Source: Nevskiaceae bacterium
GTDB taxonomy: Bacteria > Pseudomonadota > Gammaproteobacteria > Steroidobacterales > Steroidobacteraceae
Length of the DNA: 64,000 nt
Direction: 5' to 3'
NCBI GenBank assembly: GCA_024234075.1
Contig: JACKOV010000005.1
Coordinates: forward strand, 62,001-126,000
Shown here: piece by piece, positions 43,769 to 52,590 of the stretch
How the letters are laid out: every line of letters begins with the position of its first letter
Numbering within the stretch: position 1 is the first letter of the stretch
Made by a program: the position numbers and the translations under genes
Notes under the pieces: model-generated
Database searches by the model: none
Seen by the model: only the letters and a program-made list of their open reading frames with translations
Told to the model about the DNA's origin: nothing

Positions 43769-45388
43769 ATGTCATCCTTTCCTCGCAGACAGGTGCTGGT
43801 GGGTTCCCTCGCGATGCTGGCGGCCGCGACCTCAGGCCGACGGGTCGCCGCGCAGGGCGGTTCGGCCGAACAGCGCGCTGTCGCCGATGTGCTGCGCCGT
43901 GCGCGAGCCGGCAACCTCACCAGTCTCGATCCGCATCGGCCGATATCGGCGGCCGACATGGAGATCGCTGCCGATCTGTTCGTCGGGCTGACGGCCGTCG
44001 ACGCGCGCGGTGCGATCGTGCCCGGCTGTGCGCAGGGCTGGTCGGTGTCGAAAGACGGGCTGCGCTACGAATTCCGGTTGCGCCCCGGCCTGCGCTGGTC
44101 GGATGGCCAGCCGTTGACGGCTGCGGATTTCGTGGGTTCGTTCCGGCGGTTGCTGGCCCCGGCGACCGGTGCGCTGCTCGGCTATCGTTATGACGCGATT
44201 CGCGGTGCGCGAGCGCTGCGCACGGATGGTGGTGCGGAGAGCGCGCTTGGCGTGAGCGCACCGGCGGCGGACCGCGTGGTCATCGAACTCGAACACCCGG
44301 AGACCGATCTGCTGAAGCTCCTGGCGGTGGCCTACGTCGTGCCCATGCAGCTGGTGACGCGCCTGGGTCGCGAATGGGCGAAGCCGCCTGCGATCGTCGT
44401 CAACGGCGCCTATCTGCCGCGCAGCTGGGCGCAGAACGGCGCGCTGACACTGGAACGCAACCCGACTTACTACGCCGCCGCGCAGTTCCCGCGGGCGCCG
44501 TTCCGGCTGGAGTGGGTGATGGGTGTCGACGATGCGACGCGGCTGCGGTTGTTTCGTGCCGGCGGACTCGACATCGCGCAGATCAGCGAAGGGTCGCAGC
44601 TGGCAATCGCGCGACGCACCCTGCCGGGCCGGCTGCACTCGGTGCCGTTTTATGGAGGTGGCTGGGTCGGGCTCAACACACAACGCGGCGCATTGCGCGA
44701 CCCACGAATACGCCGGGCGCTCGCGCTCGCGGTGGATCGCAAGGCGCTGGTCGAGAAAGTGCGGATGCGCGGCGAGCGGGCCAGCGAGAGCCTGGTACCG
44801 GACGCGGTCGAGGACTATCCGCAACACGCCGTGCCCGCGCACGCAGCCTGGCCGATGCCGCAGCGTCTTGCCGCGGCGCGCGAGTTGCTGGAGCAGGCCG
44901 GCATCAGCCGTGCCCGCCCGCTGCGGCTGGTGGCGATCTTCTCCTCCAACCCGTTGTCGCAACGTCAATTCCTCGCGCTCGGCGCGATGTGGTCGCCACT
45001 GGGCGTCGGTGTAGAGGCGCGTGGGCTCGAGTCTCGTGCCTACAACGTCGCGTTGTCGCAGCGCGAGTTCGATCTGATGGACTATGAGTCGTTTTCGGTG
45101 GTTCAGACCGCCACCAGCTTCATCGGTCGTTTCCGCAGCGATTCGTTCCTGAACTACATGGGCTATGCCGATTCCGAGGTGGACCGGTTGATCGACCTCG
45201 CGGAACGCCAGATCGATCCGGCCGCACGCGCGGCCCACTATCTTTCGGTCGAACGGAAATTGCTGCGCGACTACCCTGCGATCCCGCTGTATTCCGGTGT
45301 GGTGCATCGACTGGTTGCGGCCCGCATTCGCGGCTGGGTCGCGAATCCGGGCCTGGCGCTGCCCTCGGTTCATCTATCGCTGGACTGA
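43769..45388 (+). CDS. Second oligopeptide-class solute-binding protein (SBP family 5)
   Basis: 539 residues with a Tat-like signal (FPRRQVLVGSLAMLAAATSG). Family 5 motifs: GNLTSLDPHRPISAADMEIA, GWSVSKDGLRYEFRLRPGLR, WSDGQPLTAADFVGSFRRLL, VNGAYLPRSWAQNGALTLER and RIRRALALAVDRKALVEKV. It resembles the protein at 35159 in length and motif order, so the two may be paralogues of different specificity. Again no permease is nearby. The downstream gene, 23 bases on, is a gamma-glutamyltransferase, which points to gamma-glutamyl peptides as possible ligands. Confidence 0.9.
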   Translation: MSSFPRRQVLVGSLAMLAAATSGRRVAAQGGSAEQRAVADVLRRARAGNLTSLDPHRPISAADMEIAADLFVGLTAVDARGAIVPGCAQGWSVSKDGLRYEFRLRPGLRWSDGQPLTAADFVGSFRRLLAPATGALLGYRYDAIRGARALRTDGGAESALGVSAPAADRVVIELEHPETDLLKLLAVAYVVPMQLVTRLGREWAKPPAIVVNGAYLPRSWAQNGALTLERNPTYYAAAQFPRAPFRLEWVMGVDDATRLRLFRAGGLDIAQISEGSQLAIARRTLPGRLHSVPFYGGGWVGLNTQRGALRDPRIRRALALAVDRKALVEKVRMRGERASESLVPDAVEDYPQHAVPAHAAWPMPQRLAAARELLEQAGISRARPLRLVAIFSSNPLSQRQFLALGAMWSPLGVGVEARGLESRAYNVALSQREFDLMDYESFSVVQTATSFIGRFRSDSFLNYMGYADSEVDRLIDLAERQIDPAARAAHYLSVERKLLRDYPAIPLYSGVVHRLVAARIRGWVANPGLALPSVHLSLD

Positions 45389-45411
45389 CAGAAGGCTCGG
45401 GGAGTCCGACG

Positions 45412-47262
45412 ATGCGTCCAATTCGCTATTGCGGCATCCGGTCGCTGTGGGTTGTCTTGCTGGCAACGCTGGCGGCCTGCACGGCGGGTGGCGTGGCGAC
45501 CGCGCCGGTGCCGGCATCGGCGGATACCAGCGCCAGAGCGCTGTCGGAATCCATCACGGCCACTCACGAGCCCGCGGCCCGCGTGGCCGTGCTCGATGCG
45601 CACGGTCGCCCGGAAGCGGCGCCGGCGCGGGATTGGCGGGCCGGTGCCATGGTTGCGGCCGCCAATCCACTCGCTGTCGATGCTGGGCTGCAGGTCCTGC
45701 AGGCCGGGGGCTCGGCAGTGGACGCGGCGATTGCCGTACAGGCGGTGCTCGGGCTGGTGGAGCCGCAGAGTTCGGGGATCGGTGGCGGTGCCTTCATGCT
45801 GCACTACGATGCCGCGAGTGGCGACGTGGTCGCCTACGATGGGCGCGAGGTCGCGCCGCGCGGTGCCTCGCCGACCATGTTCCTGCGCGAGGACGGCAAG
45901 CCGCTCGGCTTTTTCGAGGCGATACAGAGCGGACGCTCGATCGGCGTGCCCGGTGCAGTGGCCATGCTGGAGCTCGCGCACCGCGAGCATGGGCGGCTGC
46001 CCTGGGCGAGAAGCTGGCAACCGGCGATCGAGCTGGCCCAGAGCGGCTTCACCGTGTCGCCGCGGCTCAGTGGGCTGATCGGGTTGATGGCAAGACGGCT
46101 CCCCGCCGATGCCGCGGGGTATCTCACGCGCGATGGCCGCACACCGCTGCAGGCCGGCGATATCCTGCGCAACCCGGACTATGCCGCGACATTGCGACGC
46201 ATTGCCGAGCAGGGTGCCCGCGGGTTCTACCAAGGCCCGGTGGCGCAGGCGATCGTCGCGGCCGCGGCGCGTGCGCCGCTGCCCGGCACGCTCGGGCTCG
46301 ACGATCTGCGCGACTATCGGGCGCAGCGTCTGGAGCCGGTCTGCCGCGATTACCGCGACTTTCTGGTATGCGGCATGGGTCCGCCGTCGTCCGGCGGCAT
46401 TGCCGTGCTGTCGATCCTCGGCATACTCGAGCACTTCGACATGACGGCCAGCGGTCCAGGTACGGCTCTGGGCTGGCATCGATTCATCGAAGCGCAGCGG
46501 CTCGCCTACGCGGATCGCGATCGCTACGTGGCCGACGATCGCTTCGTCCAGGTGCCGATCGCCGGCTTGCTCGATCGCGACTATCTGGCGGGGCGGGCAG
46601 CCTTGGTCGATGATGCCCGGGCCATGGTCCGGGTGACGGCCGGCACGCCTCCCGGTGCCGAGCCGCGCGGTGCCGATGCGACCGGGCCCGAGCACGGCAC
46701 CAGCCACTTCGTCGTGGTTGACATGCGCGGCGATGTCGTCTCGATGACTACGACCGTCGAGGCGGTGTTCGGCTCGCAGCGTATGGCGGCCGGATTCTTC
46801 CTCAACAATCAACTCACCGATTTCTCGTTCCGCGTCGTCGACGAGCAAGGCCAGCCGATCGCCAATGCGCCGGCGGCATTGAAGAAACCGCGTTCCTCGA
46901 TGTCGCCGACGATCGCCTTCCGGGACGGCGGCTTCCGGCTTGCGGTCGGTTCGCCGGGCGGCAGCCAGATCATTGCCTATGTTTCCAAGGCGATCGTCGG
47001 CATGCTCGATTGGGGCCTGGATCCGCAACAGGCCATCGAGTTGCCGAACGTGGTGGCTCCCGGCACGGTGATCGTGGAGGGTGCGCGCTTCGATCCGGCG
47101 ATCGCCACGGCTCTGCAGGCCATGGGCCACCAGTTCTCCAGCGGCCGTGGTGGCGAAGGCTCGGGCCTGCACGCCGTGTTGCTCACGCCCGAAGGCCGGC
47201 TGGTGGGTGGCGCGGACAGTCGCCGCGAAGGCGTGGCGCGGTCCTTGCCACCACCCCCTTAG
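45412..47262 (+). CDS. ggt: Gamma-glutamyltransferase, lipoprotein form
   Basis: 616 residues. A lipobox (LLATLAAC) shows it is lipid-anchored in the envelope. The enzyme cleaves gamma-glutamyl bonds of glutathione and related peptides after self-processing; the nucleophile is Thr430 in EHGTSHFVVVD. Other family blocks are MVAAANPLAVDAGLQVLQAG, EPQSSGIGGGAFMLHYDAAS, GPPSSGGIAVLSILGILE and RLAVGSPGGSQIIAYV. GGGAG lies a few bases upstream of the ATG. It probably belongs to one transcript with the preceding binding protein. It converges with the minus-strand nitrilase gene, only one base between stop codons. Confidence 0.93.
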   Translation: MRPIRYCGIRSLWVVLLATLAACTAGGVATAPVPASADTSARALSESITATHEPAARVAVLDAHGRPEAAPARDWRAGAMVAAANPLAVDAGLQVLQAGGSAVDAAIAVQAVLGLVEPQSSGIGGGAFMLHYDAASGDVVAYDGREVAPRGASPTMFLREDGKPLGFFEAIQSGRSIGVPGAVAMLELAHREHGRLPWARSWQPAIELAQSGFTVSPRLSGLIGLMARRLPADAAGYLTRDGRTPLQAGDILRNPDYAATLRRIAEQGARGFYQGPVAQAIVAAAARAPLPGTLGLDDLRDYRAQRLEPVCRDYRDFLVCGMGPPSSGGIAVLSILGILEHFDMTASGPGTALGWHRFIEAQRLAYADRDRYVADDRFVQVPIAGLLDRDYLAGRAALVDDARAMVRVTAGTPPGAEPRGADATGPEHGTSHFVVVDMRGDVVSMTTTVEAVFGSQRMAAGFFLNNQLTDFSFRVVDEQGQPIANAPAALKKPRSSMSPTIAFRDGGFRLAVGSPGGSQIIAYVSKAIVGMLDWGLDPQQAIELPNVVAPGTVIVEGARFDPAIATALQAMGHQFSSGRGGEGSGLHAVLLTPEGRLVGGADSRREGVARSLPPPP

Positions 47263-47263
47263 C

Positions 47264-48298
47264 TCACTTCCAGCGCCGTTTGTCGCCGAGGTAGCGAGCC
47301 GAATCGATGCCGTCGCTCGGCAGATAGGCCGAAAACAGGTTCGGCGCATAGGCCTCGACGTACTCTGCGTACAGATCGCGATACAGCGAGGCGTGTACGT
47401 TCGGAATGCGGCGCTTTTCGCGGAAAGCTCGGATCGGGATCCGCGCCAGCACAGGACCTTCGTTGACGCTGTTGGCCTGGCCGAGCAACTCGCCGTTCGG
47501 GCCGTAGATCGCACTGCCGCCGGAGCGCACGTCTTCGAACGAGCCGGGGTTGTCTCGCGAGATCGACTGGTTGACGATTGCCGTGTACATGTTGTTGTAC
47601 CGGGCGTTCGCGCGGATGTCGTAGTCGTCGAAGCCGCCGGTGGCGGTGCGCAGCATGATCTCGCCGCCTTTGAGTGCGAAGGCGCGGATGATCTCCGGTT
47701 CGAGCTGGGTCGAGGTGGTGCAGAGGTTGCCGACCGGAGTGCGGGTCACCGGCACCACTTCGTCGCGGCCGTACTTCTCGACGTATTCGTCGAGCACGTC
47801 GTAGATCGTGGTCGTGAACACTTCGAAGCGGCCGAACAAGCCTTTGATGTTGCGTGCTTTCCAGTGTCGGCCGATGATCGCGCCGCTTGGATCGATGATC
47901 GTAGTGATCGACAGGATGTGATTGGGCCAGTCCGGATCCTTGGCGTAGGACCCGAACACCACGTAGCAGCGGTAGCGTTTGGCTCGCGCCGCGATCGCCT
48001 CGGTTTCGGGGCCGGGGATCTCGATCGCCGCCTGCAGCAGCTCGGTACGTTTCCAGCTGGCATTGAATCCGGTCAACGGGAACTCGTGAAAGAACACGAT
48101 GTCCTTGGGGCCGAGCCAGCCGTTGGCGGCGTCGATCAGGCCGAGCATGTGGTCGAGATTGGCCTTGAGGGAGGCATCGCGGTTCGAGACGTCGACCGCA
48201 CGCACTCGCGACTGCACGACGCAGAGGGAGATCTCGTCCTTGGCGAGCGGGACACAGGCGTAGGTGCCGTCGGGCCGGACGAGTGATTCACTGGACAT
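47264..48298 (-). CDS. Nitrilase-fold protein with altered nucleophile site
   Basis: 344 residues, no signal peptide. Fold blocks: DIVFFHEFPLTGF with Glu72, IIGRHWKARNIKGL with Lys147, and VGNLCTTSTQLEPEIIRAFA where the position of the catalytic Cys (six before the Pro of PE) is Thr195; a Cys (C193) lies two residues earlier. Whether C193 can serve as nucleophile is unclear. The C-terminus (RRIPNVHASLYRDLYAEYVE) is longer than in Nit-type proteins and recalls formamidase/aliphatic-amidase-like members. ATG 48298 has AAGGGG upstream. Related in fold to the proteins at 24480 and 37949. Confidence 0.8.
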   Translation of the reverse strand: MSSESLVRPDGTYACVPLAKDEISLCVVQSRVRAVDVSNRDASLKANLDHMLGLIDAANGWLGPKDIVFFHEFPLTGFNASWKRTELLQAAIEIPGPETEAIAARAKRYRCYVVFGSYAKDPDWPNHILSITTIIDPSGAIIGRHWKARNIKGLFGRFEVFTTTIYDVLDEYVEKYGRDEVVPVTRTPVGNLCTTSTQLEPEIIRAFALKGGEIMLRTATGGFDDYDIRANARYNNMYTAIVNQSISRDNPGSFEDVRSGGSAIYGPNGELLGQANSVNEGPVLARIPIRAFREKRRIPNVHASLYRDLYAEYVEAYAPNLFSAYLPSDGIDSARYLGDKRRWK

Positions 48299-48515
48299 GA
48301 TGACCCCTTGATGGTTGCCGGAAACGGTATTCGGACAGGGTGTTACCCTGGCGGGATGATGCGTGAGCGTGCTCGCGCAGGCAGGCATCGGGTGCGCGGA
48401 GCACCGCGTGGAGGACGCGGCCCCCGCTGGTGCCGAATATGCGGTGACAGCCCACAGATCCCCGGGTGACGTAGTACCATGGGTGCCTTCCGGGCTCCGA
48501 CAAGGGGGCGATGCC

Positions 48516-48905
48516 TTGGCATCCTGGTTGTCACGCTTGTTGGGGCGCACGGCCGCTGCGCCGGTAAGGGCGCGTCGAGCGCCTGAGGCCAGAGTCTCGC
48601 CGGCCGGCTCGTCCCATCCATCGAATCCGCCGCGGGTCAATGCCTACCAGGCGGTCAGTGTGCTGGCCTGTCCCCATGCCTGTGCCGCGGCCTGTCAGGT
48701 TCAAGGCCAGCGCTTTCTCGCGCGGCAGGCACCGCAGTTGCCGCTGGCCGACTGTGCCCGGCCCAGCACCTGTCGTTGCCGCTATCAAAAATTCGTCGAT
48801 CGTCGCAGCTCGCAGCAGCGCTCGCCGTACAACAACCCGATGGCGTTGGGTTACGCTAGCCACGAGAAGCGCCGCAACCGTGGCCGGCGTGCAGGCGATC
48901 GCTGA
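48516..48905 (+). CDS. Small Cys-rich conserved protein of unknown function
   Basis: 129 residues. A basic Pro-rich N-terminus leads to VNAYQAVSVLACPHACAAAC, GQRFLARQAPQLPLADC and CRCRYQKFVDRRSSQQRSPY. Six cysteines occur in clusters that could bind metal or form disulfides; I have seen similar proteobacterial proteins (YHAVSI-C--AC--A---G-RFL---AP-LPL--C----C-C-Y-H--DRR) but know no function. TTG 48516 is chosen because AAGGGGG sits 7 bases before it; the frame extends back to 48363. From 48299 to 48515 there is only the divergent promoter region. Confidence 0.6.
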   Translation: MASWLSRLLGRTAAAPVRARRAPEARVSPAGSSHPSNPPRVNAYQAVSVLACPHACAAACQVQGQRFLARQAPQLPLADCARPSTCRCRYQKFVDRRSSQQRSPYNNPMALGYASHEKRRNRGRRAGDR

Positions 48906-48938
48906 GCTTTTTCACGGACCTCTCTGCCCGAGCAAACC

Positions 48939-49898
48939 ATGACCACGACTTTCCAGCCCTGGACTCGCGGCGACGTGTTCGTCGCCATGACCGATCTCGA
49001 CAACCCGCAGGACGATCACGCCGGTCGTGGCCGGATCGTGCAGTACAGTGCCGATCTGGCCACGAAGAAGGGCGAGCTTGCACTGGCCGAAACCGGTCAT
49101 CTGGTCGGCGGCCTGAAGTTCGATCCCGACGGCGTGCTGTGGGCGTTCGACAGCCATGGGTTCCTGGTGTTGAACGTGCATCGAGACGGACGCGTCCAGC
49201 TTCGTCGGGAGTTCGGCCAGCGGCCGTTCTCGCACGTCAATTTCATGCGCGACGGTTCGCTGTTGTTCGGCGAGCACGTGGCCGGTGCGACCATCAAGCC
49301 CGAGGTTGCAGCGCGGATGCATACCACGATCCCGTTCATGCCGGGCAGTTCGCGTTTCGGCGATGGCCACGTCTGGCGTTACCGTCCGGACGGCACGTTG
49401 GTGAAGGAGTACGCCACCGCCGTGCATGGCGGCATGGCAGGGTTTCTCGGTGTGACCATGTCGGTGCTCTCGCCCGACGAGTCCACGCTGATCTACTGCT
49501 CCGAAACCGGGCCGCGGCTGATGCGCTACGATCTCGTCAATGATCAGCAACTGCCGGATCTGCAGTTCTTCGTGCCGCCGTATCCGCCTGGTCCGCCGCC
49601 GATGTTCTTCGGCATGGATTACAGTCCGGAGGGCAGGTTGCATGTGCTGCGTGGCGGCAGTCTGCACCTGCTCGATGCTCAGGGTCAGACGGCGCGACAG
49701 ATCCCGCTCGAGGGCTTTGGTTGGGCCTTGCTGGATCTGGCCGATGCCGGACGCAGCGCACTGATCGCGAATTTCCTGTCCGGCGAGATCGCGCGGATCG
49801 ATCTGGCGAGCGGCGCCAAGGTCGGCAGCCTGCAGACCGGCGCCATCCGATCGGTTGCCGGCCTGGCGGAATATCAGGGCGAGGGCGATAGCGCCTGA
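48939..49898 (+). CDS. Beta-propeller protein (SMP-30/NHL-like)
   Basis: 319 residues without signal peptide. Repeating blocks of the type FDPDGVLWAFDSHGFLVLNV, RDGSLLFGEHVAGATIKPEV, SPDESTLIYCSETGPRLMRY and MDYSPEGRLHVLRGGSLHLL suggest a six-bladed propeller, as in SMP-30 lactonases or quinoprotein-like folds. Catalytic residues cannot be assigned. Its stop overlaps the possible CTG start of the next gene. The function could be lactone hydrolysis or binding. Confidence 0.6.
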   Translation: MTTTFQPWTRGDVFVAMTDLDNPQDDHAGRGRIVQYSADLATKKGELALAETGHLVGGLKFDPDGVLWAFDSHGFLVLNVHRDGRVQLRREFGQRPFSHVNFMRDGSLLFGEHVAGATIKPEVAARMHTTIPFMPGSSRFGDGHVWRYRPDGTLVKEYATAVHGGMAGFLGVTMSVLSPDESTLIYCSETGPRLMRYDLVNDQQLPDLQFFVPPYPPGPPPMFFGMDYSPEGRLHVLRGGSLHLLDAQGQTARQIPLEGFGWALLDLADAGRSALIANFLSGEIARIDLASGAKVGSLQTGAIRSVAGLAEYQGEGDSA

Positions 49899-49987
49899 GC
49901 GGCCTCGCACAGATTGGCGGATCGCCCCAGGAGCGACCGCTGCGCCGCTGGACGCAGCAAGCGGTCAATGAACTGTTCGAAACGGCA

Positions 49988-50476
49988 TTGGCTGCCGGCA
50001 ATGCCGAGGCTGCGGCGCATGGAGTGCACGAACTGTGGATGCGCGGCGAGTTCGCCGCAGTGATCGAGTCGCAGCTCGAGCGGCTGTGGACCCGTTGCGC
50101 TGCGGGTGTTCCCGAGTGGTTGCCGATGCAGCATGTCGATTGGTTGTCGCTGGCCTATGAGATTGCGGCACGGTTCCGGCCGGCAGCGCGGGGGCGTTAC
50201 AACGTCTACCTGGTTTTGCTGGACTTCAGCGATCGGCGTGGCGGCGATCCTTACGGTGTCTATGTCGGCATGAGTCACTATTCGCCGGCGCAGCGCTTCG
50301 ATCAGCACAAGGCGGGCATTCGCGCCTCGGGTAGCGTGCTCAAGCGCGGTCTCGAACTGCTGCAGGGTCCGGCGCTGCACCTGCAGCGCATATCGCGCGC
50401 CGAAGCCCTGCGGATCGAGCGCGATCTGGCCGCGGCACTGGCGGCAGCGGGGCTGTCGGTCGAAGGTGGTCATTGA
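49988..50476 (+). CDS. GIY-YIG-like nuclease domain protein
   Basis: 162 residues from the first conventional start (TTG 49988). The C-terminal part has the GIY-YIG pattern: VYLVLL then YGVYVGMSHYSPAQRFDQHK with Gly-Val-Tyr-Val-Gly and an Arg, and SRAEALRIERDLAAAL with the conserved Glu. The N-terminal 60 residues are helical. The open frame extends back to a TAG at 49889, and translation upstream (RWTQQAVNELFETA) looks coding, so a CTG at 49895 overlapping the previous stop may be the real start. Function unknown; possibly DNA repair or restriction. Confidence 0.55.
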   Translation: MAAGNAEAAAHGVHELWMRGEFAAVIESQLERLWTRCAAGVPEWLPMQHVDWLSLAYEIAARFRPAARGRYNVYLVLLDFSDRRGGDPYGVYVGMSHYSPAQRFDQHKAGIRASGSVLKRGLELLQGPALHLQRISRAEALRIERDLAAALAAAGLSVEGGH

Positions 50477-50557
50477 GCCTGGTGGTGCGAGCTGTGTCCA
50501 GGCGAGCTTGTGGCCAGGGTTTCCCGGGCACATGCAGGTCCTCTGACGGAGAATTCG

Positions 50558-51097
50558 ATGATTTACACCATCGGTGAACGCCGTGCCGATCTCGCGCCCG
50601 GCAGCTACGTCGCGCCGTCGGCCCAATTGATCGGCAGCGTGCGCCTCGCGGCCGGTGCCAGTGTCTGGTTCAACGTCGTGATTCGCGGTGACACCGACTG
50701 GATCGATATCGGCGAGGGCAGCAACATCCAGGACGGCACGGTGATCCATACCGACCCGGGCGTGCCCGTGCACATCGGCGCGAACGTCACGGTCGGCCAC
50801 GCGGCCTTCCTGCATGGCTGCAGCGTCGGCGACGGCAGCATGATCGCCAACGGTGCGATGGTTCTCGACGGTGCAGTAATCGGTCGGCGTTGCCTGATTG
50901 CGGCCGGGGCGCTGGTGCCGCCGGGCAAGCAGATCCCGGACGGCTCGGTGATCATGGGAGCACCCGGCAGACTGGTGCGACAGGTGACCGAACGCGACCT
51001 GGCCATGCTGGAACATGCGGCTGAGGCCTATCGCGCGCGGCTCGACATCTACCGCCGGACGCTGCAGCCCGATCCGCGTTTCGCGGTCCGGGAGTGA
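50558..51097 (+). CDS. Gamma-class carbonic anhydrase-like protein (left-handed beta-helix)
   Basis: 179 residues. Hexapeptide repeats run through most of the protein (GSVRLAAGASVWFNVVIRGD, IGEGSNIQDGTVIHTD, IGANVTVGHAAFLHGCSVGD). Histidines in VIHTD, VGHAAFLHG supply the zinc ligands of the trimer interface, and RGD plus QDGT are typical of the YrdA/PaaY/CaiE group. It may hydrate carbon dioxide, or hydrolyse CoA thioesters as PaaY does. GGAG precedes ATG 50558. Confidence 0.9.
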   Translation: MIYTIGERRADLAPGSYVAPSAQLIGSVRLAAGASVWFNVVIRGDTDWIDIGEGSNIQDGTVIHTDPGVPVHIGANVTVGHAAFLHGCSVGDGSMIANGAMVLDGAVIGRRCLIAAGALVPPGKQIPDGSVIMGAPGRLVRQVTERDLAMLEHAAEAYRARLDIYRRTLQPDPRFAVRE

Positions 51098-51114
51098 TTC
51101 GCCAAGCGTGGCGC

Positions 51115-51140
51115 GCTGGGCGGTTTGGGCGCCGCCCGGC
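51115..51140. terminator. Hairpin between convergent genes
   Basis: GCTGGGCGG (51115-51123) pairs with CCGCCCGGC (51132-51140) over nine positions, one a U-G wobble, with an eight-base loop. It lies between the carbonic anhydrase-like gene and the convergent Rieske gene and could end both transcripts. Confidence 0.6.
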
Positions 51141-51155
51141 GAAATGGCTCGCGCT

Positions 51156-51506
51156 TCAATCGATCGTGGCGGCTGCCGGGGCCTGAGGGTCGAGCGCGAC
51201 TTCGATCCGGTCGCCGACGATGCGCACGTGATGCATGGCCAGCGGGCGCGATGCGGGCCCGGTGAGCACCCGGCCATCGCGAACATCGAACGCGGCGCCG
51301 TGCAGCAGGCAGACCAGCCGGGTGCCACGCAAGCGGCCTTCGCTCATGCGCGCAAAGGCGTGCGTGCAGATGTCATCGAGTGCGAACAGCGTATCGCCTA
51401 CCTGGCAGACGACCAGGGCCCGGCCGGCAACCGTGCAGGGCAGCATTTTTCCGTCACGCAGTGCGCGGCGCTCGCCGACCGCGTGGTATTCCAGGGGTTC
51501 GTTCAC
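51156..51506 (-). CDS. Rieske [2Fe-2S] ferredoxin-like protein
   Basis: 116 residues, a stand-alone Rieske domain: ligands Cys-X-His in DDICTHAFARMSEG and Cys-X2-His in LVCLLHGAAFDVRDG (note Leu-Leu between Cys and His). Such proteins donate electrons to ring-hydroxylating oxygenases or act in redox sensing. GTG 51506 is chosen as it starts 12 bases after the PhzF stop; upstream sequence belongs to that gene. Possibly co-transcribed with phzF. Confidence 0.85.
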   Translation of the reverse strand: MNEPLEYHAVGERRALRDGKMLPCTVAGRALVVCQVGDTLFALDDICTHAFARMSEGRLRGTRLVCLLHGAAFDVRDGRVLTGPASRPLAMHHVRIVGDRIEVALDPQAPAAATID

Positions 51507-51517
51507 CCGCTGGCCGT

Positions 51518-52426
51518 TCAGAGCTCGATGGTCGTTTCGAAGACCAGTGCCGCCTGGCCGACGATCCATACCGCTGCCGGCGTGCCGTTGGCGTCGAGCT
51601 CGAGTTCGACATCGACCCGGCCGGGGCGGTGCAGTGACTGGCCCTGTGCGCCGGAGAATTGCACACGACCTTCGACGGCCGGCGGTAGCAGGCCGCGGTG
51701 AGCAAGGTAGGTACCCAGAAGGCCATGGGCATTGCCGCTGACCGGGTCTTCGGGAATGCCCAGCGCCGGACAGAACATCCGCGACTCCGTCAGGTAGCCC
51801 TCGCGGCCTGCGTCGACGGTGAATACGAAATGCCCGGCGGCGCCGAGTTGTGCCGACAAGGTGTTGAGACGGTTGTAATCCGGCTTCAGCTGCTTGAGCT
51901 GTTCGCTGCTGCGTACACCGATCAGCAGGCGCGTGCTGCTGGTGCCGACGATCTGGATCGGGCAGCGGGTGTCGAGATCGGCGCTGGACAGGGCGAGCGC
52001 ATCGAGCACCGCGAGTTGCTCGCGGCCGCTGGGTTCGCGGCCGAGCGGTGGTGGCGCCTGACGGATCGCAATCCGCCGTTCGGTGCCCTGACCACGAACC
52101 TCGATTTCCACCGTACCGCTTTTCTGGCGCTGGCGCAGCCGGGTCGGTGTGCCATCGCGGCGCGACAGCACGTACTGGGCGGCGACGGTGGCATGGCCGA
52201 CGAAGCTGGCCTCGGTGCGCGGGGTGAAGAAGCGCACACGCAGATCGTGGTCGGCGCCCTCCGGCTTGAGGACGAAAGCTGTATCGGCGTTGTTCAACTC
52301 GCGGGCGATCGCGAGCATTTCCTCGTCGGCGAGTACGTCGGCACCGAGCACGACCCCCGCGGGATTGCCGGTGAAGCAGCGGTCGGTGAAAGCATCGACC
52401 TGGAATACATGCACGCTGCGGGTCAT
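51518..52426 (-). CDS. PhzF-family isomerase/epimerase-like protein
   Basis: 302 residues. PhzF features: VFQVDAFTDRCFTGNPAGVV, NNADTAFVLKP (with the Glu-equivalent replaced by Asp in the NNAD segment; typical is SETAFV), VRFFTPRTEASFVGHATVAA and EDPVSGNAHGLLGTYLAHRG. The family catalyses isomerisation of small metabolites; most members have no assigned substrate. Start ATG 52426 lies just before the family N-terminus, the rest of the long frame to 52594 being antisense to the riboswitch region. Divergent from the thiamine operon. Confidence 0.88.
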   Translation of the reverse strand: MTRSVHVFQVDAFTDRCFTGNPAGVVLGADVLADEEMLAIARELNNADTAFVLKPEGADHDLRVRFFTPRTEASFVGHATVAAQYVLSRRDGTPTRLRQRQKSGTVEIEVRGQGTERRIAIRQAPPPLGREPSGREQLAVLDALALSSADLDTRCPIQIVGTSSTRLLIGVRSSEQLKQLKPDYNRLNTLSAQLGAAGHFVFTVDAGREGYLTESRMFCPALGIPEDPVSGNAHGLLGTYLAHRGLLPPAVEGRVQFSGAQGQSLHRPGRVDVELELDANGTPAAVWIVGQAALVFETTIEL

Positions 52427-52590
52427 CGAGCGGCCTCGGTTGGCGCGTCGGGGGCCGGATTGTAAGTAACCTGGTCGGGAGGCGCATCCCCCGGCGGCGT
52501 TGCGCGCTCCACCGTGGTCGCGTCGGCCTCTGCCGGGAGCAGCCCGGCCGTCGGCGCTTGCATTTCCGCGCAGTGGATCTAACATGGCAG

